Assembly: GCA_019637335.1 (NCBI GenBank)
Contig: JAHBVV010000014.1
Coordinates: forward strand, 94,109-158,108
Direction: 5' to 3'
Length of the DNA stretch: 64,000 bases
Source: Candidatus Hydrogenedentota bacterium
GTDB lineage: Bacteria; Hydrogenedentota; Hydrogenedentia; Hydrogenedentales; JAEUWI01
In this document: one piece after another, positions 63,357 through 64,000 of the stretch
Position numbering within the stretch: the first letter of the stretch is position 1
Layout: every line of letters starts with the position of its first letter
Program-made: the position numbers and the translations under genes
Notes under the pieces: model-generated
Told to the model about the DNA's origin: nothing
The model's database searches: none
What the model saw: only the letters and a program-made list of their open reading frames with translations

Positions 63357-63496
63357 GCGCAACCGCGGCGCGGGACTCATCCCGCCGGTCAGGGCAATCG
63401 CATTTAGACTCCCAGCCCAAGCCGAGCGGCATACGAACCCTTCAATGTTAGAACGGGCGCGAGTTGGATCGCTGTCTTGCGCCTGCGGCGCAATCT

Positions 63497-63530
63497 GCCG
63501 GCGGGCCGCCGGCGATGCCGGCGCTCCAAG
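63497..63530 (+). repeat. GCCGGC/GGGCC/GCCGGC hairpin element
   Basis: A perfect six-base-pair hairpin at 63497-63513, followed by a gatgccggcgctcc tract, is a variant of the GGGCG/GGC/CGCCC element. The remainder of the gap 63316-63718 shows no assignable gene. Confidence 0.7.
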
Positions 63531-63718
63531 CCGCTCACTTTCGTTGATTAAAGGTTCCAAATCGACCCAAGTTTTCACCCAAATGCCGCGATGGAGTTTA
63601 AATGGTTCGTCCGGTTTGAGCGTACGGGATTATTCATAAGCGTTTCTCCGTGTCCGAATTATCCGGAACCGCCCATGTATGCCGGTTGGGGCCTCAGTTG
63701 GTGAAATCGTATCGACTG

Positions 63719-63905
63719 CTCTTCCGGGCCCGAAGGGCCAGTGCAGCTCACAGCCCCGGGCAACGCCCGGGGAATACGGGGGCGCCACCTTCCCCGCCCT
63801 GAAAGGGCAGCGCAGTGGTGAGCCAGTCCAGCGTTTCTGAAGTTCAACTGCGCAGCCCTTTCAGGGCGTTTAAGAAACCCACCGCTCAAACCCTGGGCGT
63901 TGCCC
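63719..63905. repeat. Large near-palindromic multi-hairpin element, copy 2
   Basis: The module order matches the copy at 25118: GGCCC/GAA/GGGCC, CCCCGGGC/AAC/GCCCGGGG, GCCCT/GAA/AGGGC, then GCCCT/TTC/AGGGC and a GGGC/GTT/GCCC remnant. It is truncated at the right end compared with copy 1. Confidence 0.82.
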
Positions 63906-63944
63906 CATAAGCGCTAACTTGTTTGCAATCCGCCGCAGGCCGCG

Positions 63945-63953
63945 TGCTATACT
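63945..63953 (+). promoter_or_regulatory. Extended -10 promoter for the right-edge gene
   Basis: TGCTATACT provides an extended -10 with TATACT, 26 bases before the ATG at 63979. No clear -35 is visible. Confidence 0.45.
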
Positions 63954-63978
63954 TCCCATCAGGAAGCGAGGACGGCCA

Positions 63979-64000
63979 ATGATGGACGAAGATTGGAAGA
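63979..64000 (+). CDS. Start of an unidentified gene cut by the window edge
   Basis: An ATG at 63979 (MMDEDWK) follows an AGGAAGCGAGG purine stretch and a promoter-like box. Only seven codons are visible, so nothing can be said about function. Confidence 0.4.

Noticed and set aside
63312..63889. Two minus-strand frames of 76-88 residues
   Set aside because: They translate repeat elements and the lptF leader; the residue composition is that of hairpin DNA.

Overview
The window is GC-rich chromosomal DNA of a Gram-negative-type bacterium. LptF/LptG lipopolysaccharide-export permeases, an MltD-type murein hydrolase, an RND efflux pair and several lipoboxes all imply an outer membrane. The accessory content is a DUF1501 plus PSCyt/DUF1549/DUF1553 pair, a DUF1080 fragment, Tat-exported Gfo/Idh/MocA and xylose-isomerase-like proteins, three sulfatase-family proteins, a GxGYxYP protein, a VPLPA-CTERM protein and Gly-Glu low-complexity linkers. 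That mix is typical of Planctomycetes-like lineages and especially Candidatus Hydrogenedentota. The phylum assignment is inference; no rRNA or universal marker gene is present.

Layout. 1-7.4 kb: DUF1080 end, sugar isomerase with a strong terminator, a large hairpin-repeat field, a secreted protein, a beta-propeller protein, a DUF1569 gene and a (GE)n lipoprotein. 7.4-13.7 kb: a prepilin with a sigma-54-type promoter, a LOG-family protein, a protein kinase, a histone-deacetylase-family hydrolase and an unusual membrane-ankyrin fusion. 13.8-16.2 kb: an AT-richer insertion with divergent dinD and DUF4041/GIY-YIG genes, then a second repeat field. 17.2-30.9 kb: the DUF1501/PSD1 operon and catabolic or secreted proteins. 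31-35.3 kb: the RND pump and adaptor. 35.6-44 kb: serine hydrolase, sulfatase, two metallophosphoesterases and the VPLPA-CTERM protein. 43.8-49.5 kb: glycerate kinase, then EIIA-trkH-trkA and a Kv-type channel, a potassium module. 49.6-55.7 kb: mutY, two divergent sulfatase-family genes and a large membrane protein. 55.8-63.3 kb: wecC-wecB, a LysM transglycosylase and lptG-lptF, an envelope block. The right end holds two more repeat elements and the start of a cut gene.

The most striking feature outside genes is a family of intergenic hairpin mosaics. Short stems are capped by GGA, GGGA, GGAA or CGAA loops. Stem sequences differ between modules but stay complementary, modules recur in similar order, and every copy of the commonest module lies in the same orientation across about 25 kb. 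A second family is a roughly 200-bp near-palindrome present twice. Same-strand operon pairs repeatedly use 4-base ATGA or GTGA overlaps, and several start codons are GTG or TTG supported by Shine-Dalgarno spacing.
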